This document shows, piece by piece, positions 1 to 8,156 of a stretch of 64,000 bases of DNA. Both the position numbers and the translations under genes were made by a program. Position 1 is the stretch's first letter; every line of letters begins with the position of its first letter. The notes below the pieces were generated by a model. That model was not told the origin of the DNA, did no database searches, and saw only the letters and a list, made by a program, of their open reading frames with translations. The stretch comes from Chloroflexota bacterium (GTDB lineage: Bacteria; Chloroflexota; Anaerolineae; Aggregatilineales; Phototrophicaceae). The DNA lies in contig JACAER010000029.1 of the NCBI GenBank assembly GCA_013388745.1, positions 42,861 through 106,860 on the forward strand, read 5' to 3'.

Positions 1-26
1 CAGGCTGCGCCGCGAGTGTGTGCTGC

Positions 27-1193
27 TTACCACGGTTGGCGCGGCGTCGATAAATAGATCGGCCCGTCTGCGCCTACCACAACGTTATCTTCGATACGAA
101 TGCCGCCGAATCCCGGAATATACACGCCGGGTTCAACGCTGGTCGTCATGCCGGCTTCCAGCAAGCTGCTGCTGCCCGGCATCAGGAACGGGATGAATTC
201 GTGGTAGCGGAAGCCAACGGCGTGGCCTGTGACATGCGGGTAGTATTCGGCCAGGCCGGCCTGCTGTAAGACCTGGCGCGCGGCGGTATCGGGCGCCTCG
301 CAGGTATTGCCCGCCTTGACGGCACGAGCGGCGGCCTGCTGCGCGGCCAAAACATGGTTGTGGACTTCGCGCTGGCGTGCGCTGGGTGTCCCTGCGACAG
401 CCATGTAGGTCAAATCTGACCAGTAGCCATCGACCACCACGGCCATCTCGACCATCACCAGATCGCCTTCGCGAATCTTGTAATTGCGCGATGGGATCAC
501 CAGTGTCGCGCGTGTTGTGCCTTCAACGCCGGCGGCGACTTCTGCCCACGCCCGTACCAACTGCGCGCCTTTGTAGCCCGCGCCGCGCGTGCGAATGGTA
601 TATTCGATCAGGGCGCTGACATCGATTTCGCTCATACCAGGTTGGAGTTTGGCTAAAAACTCGTGCATGCCCATTTCGGCAATCTCATTGGCGCGGCGCA
701 GCTTTTCGATCTCGTAGTCGCCTTTGATGGCGCGCGCGGTTTGCAGCACATCGGCGCCATCGACTAAGCGCGCTTCGGCGAAGACTTCTTCGACCAGCGC
801 ACGCCAGGGGCCAGAGGGCACGACCGGCTCTGATGAACGATAGGTTGTGCCGATGACTTCGAAGCTTTTCTCAAACGCAACGACTGCCCCTTTGAGGTGG
901 TATTTGGCGAGCGCCTCGCCCAAAAAGCGCCGCAGATTGGCGTAGAGATCGCCATCGGTGAGCATTCCCCAACCGAAGTAGCTGACTTCTGCCCAGCCGG
1001 TGTGGGTGAAGGGTTCTTCGATGGAGGGCGCGAACAACTGCGGCTGCCCGTCGGGGGGGAACACGACAGCGGAAAAGCCGTGATGCGGCCAGTAATCGGT
1101 CAAGAACATCACATTTTCTGGCAGGCGGCAGACCAGCGCGTCGATTCCGGCGCTTTTCATCTGCGCCCGCAGCCGTTCTAAACGTGCTTGCAT
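27..1193 (-). CDS. M24 family (creatinase/prolidase fold) peptidase homologue
   Basis: 388 residues with the two-domain creatinase/prolidase layout: a creatinase-type N-terminal domain (about 1-155) and a pita-bread catalytic domain (about 160-385). Visible metal-site elements are SDLTY, the His of VTGHAVGF, the Glu of TSVEPGVY and the Glu of GIRIEDNV. The position that is normally the first Asp ligand appears to be Glu (VEMAVVVDG), so the metal centre may be altered, as in non-peptidase members of the fold such as creatinase. The start is supported by GAGAGG upstream. It is the last gene of the sugar-acid operon read leftward from 7130, 25 bases after the RraA-like gene. Family assignment is firm; substrate is unknown, and hydrolysis of an amide or N-substituted amino acid is possible. 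Confidence 0.85.
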   Translation of the reverse strand: MQARLERLRAQMKSAGIDALVCRLPENVMFLTDYWPHHGFSAVVFPPDGQPQLFAPSIEEPFTHTGWAEVSYFGWGMLTDGDLYANLRRFLGEALAKYHLKGAVVAFEKSFEVIGTTYRSSEPVVPSGPWRALVEEVFAEARLVDGADVLQTARAIKGDYEIEKLRRANEIAEMGMHEFLAKLQPGMSEIDVSALIEYTIRTRGAGYKGAQLVRAWAEVAAGVEGTTRATLVIPSRNYKIREGDLVMVEMAVVVDGYWSDLTYMAVAGTPSARQREVHNHVLAAQQAAARAVKAGNTCEAPDTAARQVLQQAGLAEYYPHVTGHAVGFRYHEFIPFLMPGSSSLLEAGMTTSVEPGVYIPGFGGIRIEDNVVVGADGPIYLSTPRQPW

Positions 1194-1218
1194 AGCATGT
1201 CCTCTCTATTGACAGGAT

Positions 1219-1899
1219 TTACAGCCGGCCAAATTCGGCCAGCAGCTCTTCTACGGTTTTGCCTTGGCGAATTTTGGCGCGCGTCTTTTCTTCTTTGTCG
1301 GCCTGTTCGCGCGCGGCAGCCAAAACCTGTGCCGCGTTTTCCAGCGCGATGACCACAACCCCAATTTCATCGCCCAGTACCAGATCGCCCGGTCTGACGA
1401 CGATACCGGCGCACTGAATCGTGACATTGATCTCAATCGGCTCCATGCGGCCCGAATAGGGGGAGTGTGTTGAGCGCGGCACAATCGACTTGGAATAGAT
1501 CGGGAATCCCAGATCGCGGGTTTCGTCGGTATCGCGAATGCCGCCATCGACGACCGCGCCCACGACGCCTTTCATCAGGCATAGGCCAGACATCAGCCCG
1601 CCCCAGATCGAGGTTTCGGTTTCCCCCGCCGCATCAACCACGATGACATCGCCGGCCTTCGCGACGCTCAGTGCGTCCAGACAATCGACCTGATTGCCGG
1701 GCTCCAGGCGCACGGTCAGCGCGGGGCCAACGAAGCGTTTTTGCGGGAGCAGCGGGCGTATATAGCTGCGCATGACGCCGGCGCGTTCCTGGGAATCGGC
1801 CACGACGCACGAGGGGCTGTAAATCTTCAACAGGTCTTTGAAACCCTGCAAGACGGCAGGGTCGGGTATGTTTGTGCGCGCATTAATGATTTTCCGCAT
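1219..1899 (-). CDS. RraA-like aldolase/decarboxylase family protein
   Basis: 226 residues of the RraA/HMG-aldolase fold. Family members include 4-hydroxy-4-methyl-2-oxoglutarate and 4-carboxy-4-hydroxy-2-oxoadipate aldolases, which also decarboxylate oxaloacetate, and the RNase E inhibitor RraA. The catalytic signature is visible: a glycine-rich segment (GGLMSGL) about 20 residues before DGGIRDTDE, whose Arg-Asp binds substrate and Mg. The start at 1899 follows GGAAGG; the open frame runs about 80 residues further upstream through the IclR gene but without homology. The start overlaps the IclR stop by 17 bases, so translation is probably coupled. In this operon an enzyme role in pyruvate-forming sugar-acid breakdown is more likely than RNase control. 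The exact substrate is not deducible. Confidence 0.82.
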   Translation of the reverse strand: MRKIINARTNIPDPAVLQGFKDLLKIYSPSCVVADSQERAGVMRSYIRPLLPQKRFVGPALTVRLEPGNQVDCLDALSVAKAGDVIVVDAAGETETSIWGGLMSGLCLMKGVVGAVVDGGIRDTDETRDLGFPIYSKSIVPRSTHSPYSGRMEPIEINVTIQCAGIVVRPGDLVLGDEIGVVVIALENAAQVLAAAREQADKEEKTRAKIRQGKTVEELLAEFGRL

Positions 1900-2689
1900 G
1901 GCTGGTCCTTCCGTAACCCAGTTGTGTCGAGATGGTTTGGGCTGCCCGCAGCAGCCGTGTGATGCGTTCCTGATTCGATTCGAGCGGCTCCATGCGGCTT
2001 GAGGGCCCAGCGATGCTGATGGCCGCCGCGATTTTGTGCTGGCTGTCGAAAATTGGCGCGGCGACACAGCGCACATCCGGTTCATGTTCGCCACGATCAA
2101 GGGCGTACCCACGGCGGCGAATTTCTTGCAATTCGGCAAGAAGCTGGTCTACCTGCACCAGTGTGGTGTCGGTAAAGCGCGTCAGGGGCGTTCGTTCGAA
2201 GTGCTGGCGCACACGCTCGGTATCGGTGTAAGCCAGCAGCGCTTTGCCCAGCCCGGTGCAGTAGGATGGTACCCGCCCGCCGACATGCGAAACCATCAGG
2301 CCGATGGCGTGCAGGCCGGGCAGCTTATCCAGGTATAACACTTCCATACGATCCAGCACTGCCAGATGCACGGTTTCGGCGGTTTCGTCGCGCAGCGCCT
2401 CCAGTTCCGGCAGCGCCACGCGGCGAATGTGATTGCTCATCTGATAGGAACGCGCCAACTCCAGGCAGGCCACGCCGAGCGAATATTGGCCGCTGGCCTC
2501 GTCGCGGGCGATGTAATTGTGCGAAGCCAGCGCCGAAAGCATGCGAAAACAGGTGCTTGCGCTGAGATCAATGCCTTCACTTACTTCCATCAGCGTGCGC
2601 GGCCTGCCATCCGACAGCAGCGATAGGATACTGATCGCTCTGTCGAGCACACGGATGTTGTAGCGTTCCTCTTTTTGCTTCTCTTTCAC
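1883..2689 (-). CDS. IclR family transcriptional regulator
   Basis: 268 residues with the IclR plan: an N-terminal winged helix (RVLDRAISILSLLS, then a helix-turn-helix around STCFRMLSAL) and a C-terminal effector domain with GLGKALLAY and RGYALDRGEHEPDV. The start is taken as GTG at 2689, seven bases after GAGGAG; an upstream in-frame GTG at 2704 would place that Shine-Dalgarno sequence inside the gene. IclR proteins bind DNA as dimers and respond to small acids or sugar derivatives. The gene lies inside the operon it probably controls, between the binding protein and the RraA-like enzyme. The palindrome at 7064-7082 beside the operon promoter is the obvious candidate operator. Confidence 0.9.
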   Translation of the reverse strand: MKEKQKEERYNIRVLDRAISILSLLSDGRPRTLMEVSEGIDLSASTCFRMLSALASHNYIARDEASGQYSLGVACLELARSYQMSNHIRRVALPELEALRDETAETVHLAVLDRMEVLYLDKLPGLHAIGLMVSHVGGRVPSYCTGLGKALLAYTDTERVRQHFERTPLTRFTDTTLVQVDQLLAELQEIRRRGYALDRGEHEPDVRCVAAPIFDSQHKIAAAISIAGPSSRMEPLESNQERITRLLRAAQTISTQLGYGRTSHAENH

Positions 2690-2742
2690 GATATTGCTCC
2701 TCACAATAACGGGTCTGTCCGCTATTGTAGAGCACTTTCACA

Positions 2743-3741
2743 TTAACTATTGTGACGGAACTGAGCAACGTTGTCGCGCGTGATGGTCATCACGCCGGTT
2801 TCGACACGTTCGGGCAGAATGTTGACGCCCGCCGAACGCCAATCGGGCAGCACGCGCAGCGCATCGGTGTTCAGCCAGTGCAGCAGATGGACGGCGAGGA
2901 ACATTTCGGTGTAGCTCTTTTGCGCCACCGAGCCGAAAATCGAGCCGTCTTCGATGAAGTCCAGCATGTCTTCGTTGCGATCCATCGCCACGATCTGGAT
3001 TTCGCCGACGCGCCCGGCGTCGCGCACAGCAAGCGCCGCGCCTTTGCCGCTGTCACCGTCTGTGCCGCCTATACCGACCACATCCGGGTTGGCGGTGATG
3101 GCCGCCGCGTAAGCCGTTGGGGCGTAGGCCGGGTCAGCGCGATCATCAACGACTTCGGCGACTTCGATTTCCGGGAATTCTTCGGCGAACACGGCCTGAT
3201 AACCTTCAACGCGCTGCAAGACGTTCGGACTTTGGAATGTGCCGAGAATGACGCGCCCGCGCCCGCCGATGGCCTGCGCCAGCATACGCCCGCCAATGCG
3301 GCCAGCCTGGAAGCCGTCAATGCCCAGATGGACCGAAATCGGTGCGTTGGGGATTTCGCTAATGACGGTGGCGACAGGAATGCCGGCTTCGACCGCGCGG
3401 TTCACGCCTTCGGCCAGCGTATTGGGATCGCCGGGGAAGATAATGATGCCGGCGGGATTGCGTGCCACGATTTCGTCCAACTGGCGCGCCTGGCCGGCGA
3501 CGTCAAAATCGACGGGTCCGGTGAACGTGCCCTGCACGCCGAGCAGAGTGGCGGCGTCTTCTAACGCCGCGCGGTGATCCACCCAGAAGGGCACCTGCGT
3601 CACGATCGACAAATAGACATATTCACTGCTGCCTTGCGCACGCACACGACGTGGGCTGAAGCCCTGGTTAGCCAGCATAGCGCCAACCGACGCCATGGCC
3701 CCAGCGCGTAAGAAAGCACGACGAGAAAATCCCTTGCTCAT
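2743..3741 (-). CDS. Sugar ABC transporter substrate-binding protein (Tat-type signal)
   Basis: 332 residues of the periplasmic-binding-protein type I (ribose/galactose binding) family. The N-terminus carries a twin-arginine motif, SRRAFLRAG, a hydrophobic stretch and an AxA-like cleavage region (RVRAQ), so export by Tat is predicted; no lipobox Cys is seen. The body has family features such as IIIFPGDP, a hinge region near VVGIGGTDGDSG and AMDRNEDML. The start at 3741 follows AGGAG; an upstream ATG at 3759 contains that same AGGAG and is less likely. It lies 50 bases after the permease and 53 bases before the IclR start. The ligand is probably a sugar or sugar acid, given the KDPG-type aldolase in the operon. 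Confidence 0.88.
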   Translation of the reverse strand: MSKGFSRRAFLRAGAMASVGAMLANQGFSPRRVRAQGSSEYVYLSIVTQVPFWVDHRAALEDAATLLGVQGTFTGPVDFDVAGQARQLDEIVARNPAGIIIFPGDPNTLAEGVNRAVEAGIPVATVISEIPNAPISVHLGIDGFQAGRIGGRMLAQAIGGRGRVILGTFQSPNVLQRVEGYQAVFAEEFPEIEVAEVVDDRADPAYAPTAYAAAITANPDVVGIGGTDGDSGKGAALAVRDAGRVGEIQIVAMDRNEDMLDFIEDGSIFGSVAQKSYTEMFLAVHLLHWLNTDALRVLPDWRSAGVNILPERVETGVMTITRDNVAQFRHNS

Positions 3742-3791
3742 AACCTTTTTACTCCTCATAGCACTGAACTAATTTTTTAGTGAACCGGCCT

Positions 3792-4766
3792 TCAGGCATT
3801 GCGCCGGCTGACCAACATATCGAAGGCAACGGCGGTGATCAGGATGAAGCCCGTCACAGCCTGCTGCCAGAAAATTGACACAGCTTCCATCGTCATGATA
3901 TTAGAGACGATGCTGATGAACACCACGCCCAAAAACGCGCCCAAGACCGTGCCTTCGCCGCCGGTGAGGCTCGCGCCGCCGATAACGCAGGCCGCCAGCA
4001 CTTGCAGTTCCAGTCCCTGCGCCGCTGTCGGTGTCCCCGCCATCAAACGCGACGCCAGCAGCACCCCCGCGAAGGCCGCCAGAAACGCGGTCAGCATATA
4101 GGTGAAGATGCGTACCCGGTCTACAGGAATGCCCGATAAACGCGCGGAGTTCTCGTTGCTGCCGACATAATAGGCCTGCCGCAGGGCGCGTGTGTGCCGC
4201 AGCGCGAGATCACCGATGATGACGATCACCAGCATCATCAGCACCATATAGGGGATATTGGCGATTTGCGCGCTGCCTGTTGTGCCAAAGGTGGCTGGTA
4301 AGCCGCTGATCGATACGCCTTCGGTGAGCACCTGCGCGATGCCGCGCGCAATCGAGAGCGTCCCCAATGTTGCTACGAGCGGATTAATTTTCAGTTTCGT
4401 GACCAGCAGGCCGTTAATGAAGCCGATGCCAGCGCCCATCAGCAGCACGCCGAAGACCGCTACGGGTTGTTCCATGCCATCCAGCACGAGGCGCGCGCAG
4501 ATCGTGCCGCTGAGGGCTAAGACTGCGCCTACAGAAAGATCAAAGCCGCCAGAAACCAGCAGGATCACCATACCCACGGCGATGATGGCTGTGGGCGTCA
4601 GGCCGACGAACATCGCGCGGAAATTGGCGGTTGTCAAAAAATATTCGTTGCGGTTCGCCATGATGACAATGGTGACCACAATAATCAGCAGCAGCGGCAG
4701 TTCGCGCGTGCGCAGCATTCCCCGCGCGAGGTTCCATAACCGCGTGCTGGCCGTTGTTTCTGCCAT
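3792..4766 (-). CDS. Sugar ABC transporter permease, RbsC/AraH type
   Basis: 324 residues, strongly hydrophobic, with about eight to ten transmembrane segments and conserved RbsC-type elements: VGMVILLVSGGFDLSVGAVL near residue 60-80, GFINGLLVTKLKINPLVATLG, and the cytoplasmic loop GGASLTGGEGTVLGA that contacts the ATPase. It lies three bases after the ATPase stop, preceded by GGGGAGAAATAGG, so it is in the same operon. It forms the membrane channel of the importer with the ATPase at 4770 and the binding protein at 2743. Assignment to the carbohydrate-uptake-2 family is firm; the sugar is not known. Confidence 0.9.
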   Translation of the reverse strand: MAETTASTRLWNLARGMLRTRELPLLLIIVVTIVIMANRNEYFLTTANFRAMFVGLTPTAIIAVGMVILLVSGGFDLSVGAVLALSGTICARLVLDGMEQPVAVFGVLLMGAGIGFINGLLVTKLKINPLVATLGTLSIARGIAQVLTEGVSISGLPATFGTTGSAQIANIPYMVLMMLVIVIIGDLALRHTRALRQAYYVGSNENSARLSGIPVDRVRIFTYMLTAFLAAFAGVLLASRLMAGTPTAAQGLELQVLAACVIGGASLTGGEGTVLGAFLGVVFISIVSNIMTMEAVSIFWQQAVTGFILITAVAFDMLVSRRNA

Positions 4767-4769
4767 AAC

Positions 4770-6275
4770 CTATTTCTCCCCGCTCGCCACATAACCGGAC
4801 GCCATCAACATTAACTGCTGTTCGCTGGCGGCGGCGGCGGGCACTTCGCCCACCAGACGCCCTTCGTACATCACCAAAATGCGGTCAGCCAGCCCGATCA
4901 CCTCTGGAAGCTCGGAGGAGATAAACACGATCCCCGCGCCCTGGCGTACCAGTTCGCGCAGCAGCGCGTGAATCTCGACCTTTGCGCTGACATCGACGCC
5001 TTTGGTTGGCTCGTCGATGAGCAGGATTTTCGGCTGGCGCACCAACCACTTTGAAAGCATTACTTTTTGCTGGTTGCCGCCGCTCAAGCGCCCCACAAGC
5101 TGCTGCACACTCGGCGTGCGGATACCCATACGCTCCACAAACTGTTTAGAAGCAGCGGCTTCTGCGCGCGGGTTCATCAGCCCCCAGCGCGAAAACAGAC
5201 GCAGCGCCGTCACAGAGATGTTCTGTGTCAGCGCCATTTTCAGGAATAAGCCGTCGGTCTTGCGTTCTGCGGGCAGATAGGCTATGCCTGACTCGAACGC
5301 TTGCTGTGGACTGTGGATCTGGATTGAGCGGCCCTGCACAGTGATGCTGCCGGACTGGGCTTTGTCTACGCCGACCAGTGCGCGCAGAAGTTCACTGCGA
5401 CGCGCGCCCATCAGGCCGGCGATGCCGATAATTTCGCCGGCGCGCAAGGTGAATGAAATATCTCGGAAGGCTTTGTCGCGGCTCAAACCCTCAACACGCA
5501 GCAGTTCTGTTCCGGTGTCCTGCGCACGCTCAGGATACAGATCGGTCAACTTGCGCCCGACCATCATTTCGATCAGGTCATCCGGCGTGATACTGCTGAT
5601 GGCCTCTGTTGCCACGCGCTGGCCGTCACGCAGTATCGTCACCCGATCAGCGATTTCCATGACCTCAGGGATGCGATGGCTGATGTAGACAATGCCGATA
5701 CCGCGCGCTTTGAGGCGTTGAATCGTTTGAAAGAGAATTTCAACTTCATTGGGCGGCAGTGCAGAGGTTGGCTCATCCAGCAGCAGAATACGTGCGTCCA
5801 GGGACAGCGCCTTGACAATTTCGATCACCTGCCGTGTGGTGATATTCAGCTTTGATACAGGGGTGCGCACATCAACGTCGATGCCAAACTGCTGCATCAA
5901 GGCTTGCGTGCGCTTGTAGAGTTCGCCCCAACGGATGCTGCCGCCGATGCGCGTCGGCACACGGTTGACGAACACGTTTTCGGCAATGCTCAACCCCTGC
6001 ACTAGGCTCAATTCCTGGAACACCATACCGATGCCCATGTTTTGCGCCTGGCGCGGCGATGTCAGCGTTACCGGGCGGCCATTGATACGAATGGTGCCGC
6101 CATCGGGCGTGTAGACGCCGCAGATGATATGCATCAACGTCGATTTACCAGCACCGTTTTCGCCCATCAGGGCATGAACTTCGCCCGGCAGCAGTTCAAA
6201 CGAGACGCCGCGCAGCGCCTGCGCGCCGGGAAACGATTTGCTGACATCCTGCACTTCGAGCAAGGCTGCGCTCAT
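4770..6275 (-). CDS. Sugar ABC transporter ATP-binding protein, RbsA/MglA type
   Basis: 501 residues, a tandem fusion of two nucleotide-binding domains. Domain 1 has an intact Walker A (GENGAGKST), Walker B (ILLLDEPTSAL) and switch His (YISHRI). Its signature region reads LNITTRQVIEIVKAL rather than LSGGQ. Domain 2 has the degenerate Walker A usual in this family (GLMGARRSELL), a clear LSGGNQQK signature and ILLIDEPTKGVD. The pattern of one good and one altered site is normal for RbsA/MglA. The ATG overlaps the aldolase stop by four bases (ATGA), indicating coupled translation. Function: powers uptake of the sugar carried by the binding protein at 2743. Confidence 0.92.
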   Translation of the reverse strand: MSAALLEVQDVSKSFPGAQALRGVSFELLPGEVHALMGENGAGKSTLMHIICGVYTPDGGTIRINGRPVTLTSPRQAQNMGIGMVFQELSLVQGLSIAENVFVNRVPTRIGGSIRWGELYKRTQALMQQFGIDVDVRTPVSKLNITTRQVIEIVKALSLDARILLLDEPTSALPPNEVEILFQTIQRLKARGIGIVYISHRIPEVMEIADRVTILRDGQRVATEAISSITPDDLIEMMVGRKLTDLYPERAQDTGTELLRVEGLSRDKAFRDISFTLRAGEIIGIAGLMGARRSELLRALVGVDKAQSGSITVQGRSIQIHSPQQAFESGIAYLPAERKTDGLFLKMALTQNISVTALRLFSRWGLMNPRAEAAASKQFVERMGIRTPSVQQLVGRLSGGNQQKVMLSKWLVRQPKILLIDEPTKGVDVSAKVEIHALLRELVRQGAGIVFISSELPEVIGLADRILVMYEGRLVGEVPAAAASEQQLMLMASGYVASGEK

Positions 6276-6922
6276 ACCGCTTTTTGCTCCTGCCGCGCTT
6301 CGTCAACGGCCTGCCGGAACTGCTGAGCACGCTGGCGCAGCACGTCGAACTGCCTGTTGTCGAGCAGACTCTGGCTGACAAGTGAACCGCCCACGCCAAC
6401 GGCCACCGCTCCTGCACGAATAAAGGCTGCTGTGTTTTGGATGTCAACACCACCTACTGCCGCGATATGCACCTGTGGCAGCGGCGCGCGAATCGCGCGC
6501 AAATAGGCGGGCCCGCCTATGTCTGCCGGGAACAACTTGACGAGATCGCCACCCCATTCCCATGCTTGCAGCACTTCTGTGGGGGTATAAGCGCCGGGCA
6601 TCACGCCGATACTATAACGTTTGCACATCTGAATGGTCTTGCGATTCACAGTTGGACAGACGATAAACTGCGCGCCCGCCAGAATCGCGGCACGCGCGGT
6701 CTCGGCATCCAACACCGAACCCACGCCGAAAGCTACCGAAGCGCCAAAGCGCTCTACGGCCTGTGTCACGAGGGTGAGTGCGCCGGGTGTGGTGATGGTT
6801 ACTTCGATAGCGAGTACGCCGCCGGCGCACAGGGCGTCGGCGGCTGCCAGCAGGTTATCAGCGCTCTTGGCGCGCATAATGGCGACAATACCCGTCTGGC
6901 GAATCATGTCCATCGCGTTCAC
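6272..6922 (-). CDS. eda: KDPG/KHG-type 2-keto-3-deoxy-6-phosphogluconate aldolase
   Basis: 216 residues, the usual Eda length. The class I aldolase barrel is recognisable: GIVAIMR at the start, the catalytic Glu of IEVTITTPGA, phosphate-binding and substrate residues near GVGSVLDAETARAA, and the Schiff-base Lys in LVKLFPADIGGP, followed by AVGGVDIQNTAAFI. It splits 2-keto-3-deoxy-6-phosphogluconate (or a relative such as KDPGal) into pyruvate and glyceraldehyde 3-phosphate. The start is GTG at 6922, with GGGAG eight bases upstream. It is the first gene of the operon after the promoter at 7101-7130, with a leader of roughly 170 bases. Together with the importer it implies that the transported sugar or uronate enters an Entner-Doudoroff-like path. 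Confidence 0.9.
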   Translation of the reverse strand: MNAMDMIRQTGIVAIMRAKSADNLLAAADALCAGGVLAIEVTITTPGALTLVTQAVERFGASVAFGVGSVLDAETARAAILAGAQFIVCPTVNRKTIQMCKRYSIGVMPGAYTPTEVLQAWEWGGDLVKLFPADIGGPAYLRAIRAPLPQVHIAAVGGVDIQNTAAFIRAGAVAVGVGGSLVSQSLLDNRQFDVLRQRAQQFRQAVDEARQEQKAV

Positions 6923-7063
6923 AGCGAACTCCCTGGTGTGATCAGTGATGGGGCAGCTTGAGGCACTGTGCCATGAAAACGTGCGGCGATTAAGCCGGCG
7001 CGCCGGGCAGAAATTTGAAGAGACAAACAGGAGAGGCAGTCTGAAAGGCTCATATGAAGTTTT

Positions 7064-7082
7064 ATTTTCATCAGATGAAAAT
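7064..7082. promoter_or_regulatory. 19-bp palindromic operator of the eda operon
   Basis: The sequence ATTTTCATCAGATGAAAAT is a perfect inverted repeat, with nine-base arms around one central base. It lies about 12-30 bases downstream of the expected start point of the leftward promoter at 7101-7130, a typical repressor position. The operon encodes an IclR regulator, the most likely ligand of this site. The assignment to that protein is inference. Confidence 0.6.
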
Positions 7083-7100
7083 TATTTTTATATAGTAGAA

Positions 7101-7130
7101 ATTATATCACAGGCTTTTTAGACTTGTCAA
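7101..7130 (-). promoter_or_regulatory. Consensus sigma-70 promoter of the eda operon
   Basis: Read on the minus strand, TTGACA (7125-7130) is followed after 18 bases by TATAAT (7101-7106), a full match to both hexamers. Transcription would begin near 7094 and run leftward into eda. Confidence 0.8.
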
Positions 7131-7338
7131 TGAGTTTGGCGCCGCTGGGCGAGAGGGCAAAGGCATGTTCTCTGGGTGGCTGGAGCGATACAGGGATGAA
7201 GTGATGTGCCTCATTGATACCCTGTCTCGTGATGCGATTGCTGTGCGGCTTCGTGGGTTATCCGCCATTTGCAATGAACTGTATCACAGGCTACACTTGT
7301 TGCCACACTGTTGGTACGCTGTGTATTGTTTATAGATT

Positions 7339-8028
7339 ATGTCCCACCAGATTAGCGCCGCTGAATTATCAGGTATTCCTGCACTGCGTGATCTAACTGC
7401 TCAGGACATAGACTGCCTGACGCAGGTGATGGTCAAACAGTTCTATCAGGCCGGGCAGCTTATCTTTTTGGAAGGCGAAAGAGCGCGAGGCATCTGGTTT
7501 GTTGTGTCTGGTCTGGTGCGCATCGTTAAGCAGTCGAGCACCGGGCGCATCCAGACGCTGTGCGCCTTGAATCGCGGGCGTTGTTTTGGAACGTGCCCGT
7601 TGTTTAGCAGCGAAATCAATCCGGCAACTGCCGAAGCGCTGGAACCGACAACGCTGGCGGTGCTGCCGCAAACAGCGTTTAAAGAGGTCTCACGGCAGCG
7701 CCCGGCCTTAGCGCTTATCCTGCTGTCGGTTTATGGACAGCGTCTGGCCCAACTGGCGCACCTGAGTGAGGCACTCGGCACATGGTCTACGGCAGATCGC
7801 ATTAATAACTGCCTGTTGACTTATGCCGATTACGGCGCCGCAAATCCGGTAGTGCGCCTGACGCATGAAGAACTCGCACGGCTTTCCGGGACTGTGCGCG
7901 AAGTGGTCACGCGCCACCTGGCACAGCTAGAAAAATCGGCGATTGTTCAAGCGCAGCCCAGGCTTATCGAAATCCTGAATCTGGGCGTTTTGCAATCCAC
8001 CTGGTTGTGCAAAGCAGCAACCCCCTGA
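7339..8028 (+). CDS. Crp/Fnr family transcriptional regulator (first of pair)
   Basis: 229 residues: a cyclic-nucleotide-binding-type beta-roll (about 20-125), a dimerisation helix (about 130-160) and a winged helix-turn-helix (LTHEELARLSGTVREVVTRHL). The recognition helix has R-E-x-x-x-R, the arrangement CRP uses to read TGTGA half-sites. The cAMP pocket residues of CRP are not conserved (FGTCPL in place of the IGELGL-type segment), and there is no N-terminal Cys cluster for an Fnr iron-sulfur centre. The signal is therefore something else, perhaps heme-bound NO as in DNR-type proteins. No clear Shine-Dalgarno sequence precedes the ATG, and a weak TTGCCA/TATTGT promoter (7300-7329) would give a nearly leaderless message. 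It lies just upstream of a second paralogue and nosZ. Confidence 0.88.
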   Translation: MSHQISAAELSGIPALRDLTAQDIDCLTQVMVKQFYQAGQLIFLEGERARGIWFVVSGLVRIVKQSSTGRIQTLCALNRGRCFGTCPLFSSEINPATAEALEPTTLAVLPQTAFKEVSRQRPALALILLSVYGQRLAQLAHLSEALGTWSTADRINNCLLTYADYGAANPVVRLTHEELARLSGTVREVVTRHLAQLEKSAIVQAQPRLIEILNLGVLQSTWLCKAATP

Positions 8029-8044
8029 TGTGATTTAGATCACA
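8029..8044. promoter_or_regulatory. CRP-like binding site before second Crp/Fnr gene
   Basis: TGTGATTTAGATCACA has perfect TGTGA and TCACA half-sites six bases apart. It starts immediately after the stop of the first regulator and is centred roughly 38-41 bases before a likely start point, since TATTAC at 8063-8068 can serve as -10. That is the class II activator position. Both neighbouring regulators have the R-E-x-x-x-R recognition helix expected for this half-site. Confidence 0.7.
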
Positions 8045-8156
8045 TCGCTGCTTGCTTCCTGTTATTACCATGAAATGGTAGGATGTACGCCGTTACAGGC
8101 TAGTTTGTGCTTGATCTGGGCGACTTGGGAATGCAAAGCAGGCAGGATGGGTTGCC

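Larger units (their letters stand above)
6923..7338. other. Intergenic region between divergent operons
   Basis: A 416-base gap with no convincing gene. It holds the promoter and operator of the leftward eda operon (7064-7130) and the start region of the rightward Crp/Fnr gene. The stretch 7050-7120 is markedly AT-rich compared with its surroundings, as expected of a promoter. The segment 7140-7290 shows no structure I can name. Confidence 0.6.

Noticed and set aside
1900..2139. Longer N-terminus for the RraA-like protein
   Set aside because: The extra 80 residues come from the antisense-free overlap with the IclR frame, have no homology to RraA proteins, and a good ribosome site precedes the ATG at 1899.
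2752..3564. A 270-codon open frame on the plus strand
   Set aside because: It is antisense to the Tat-type binding protein and without recognisable domains.
4770..6275. Degenerate motifs in the RbsA-type ATPase as evidence of decay
   Set aside because: The altered Walker A of the second domain and altered signature of the first are normal in this fused family.
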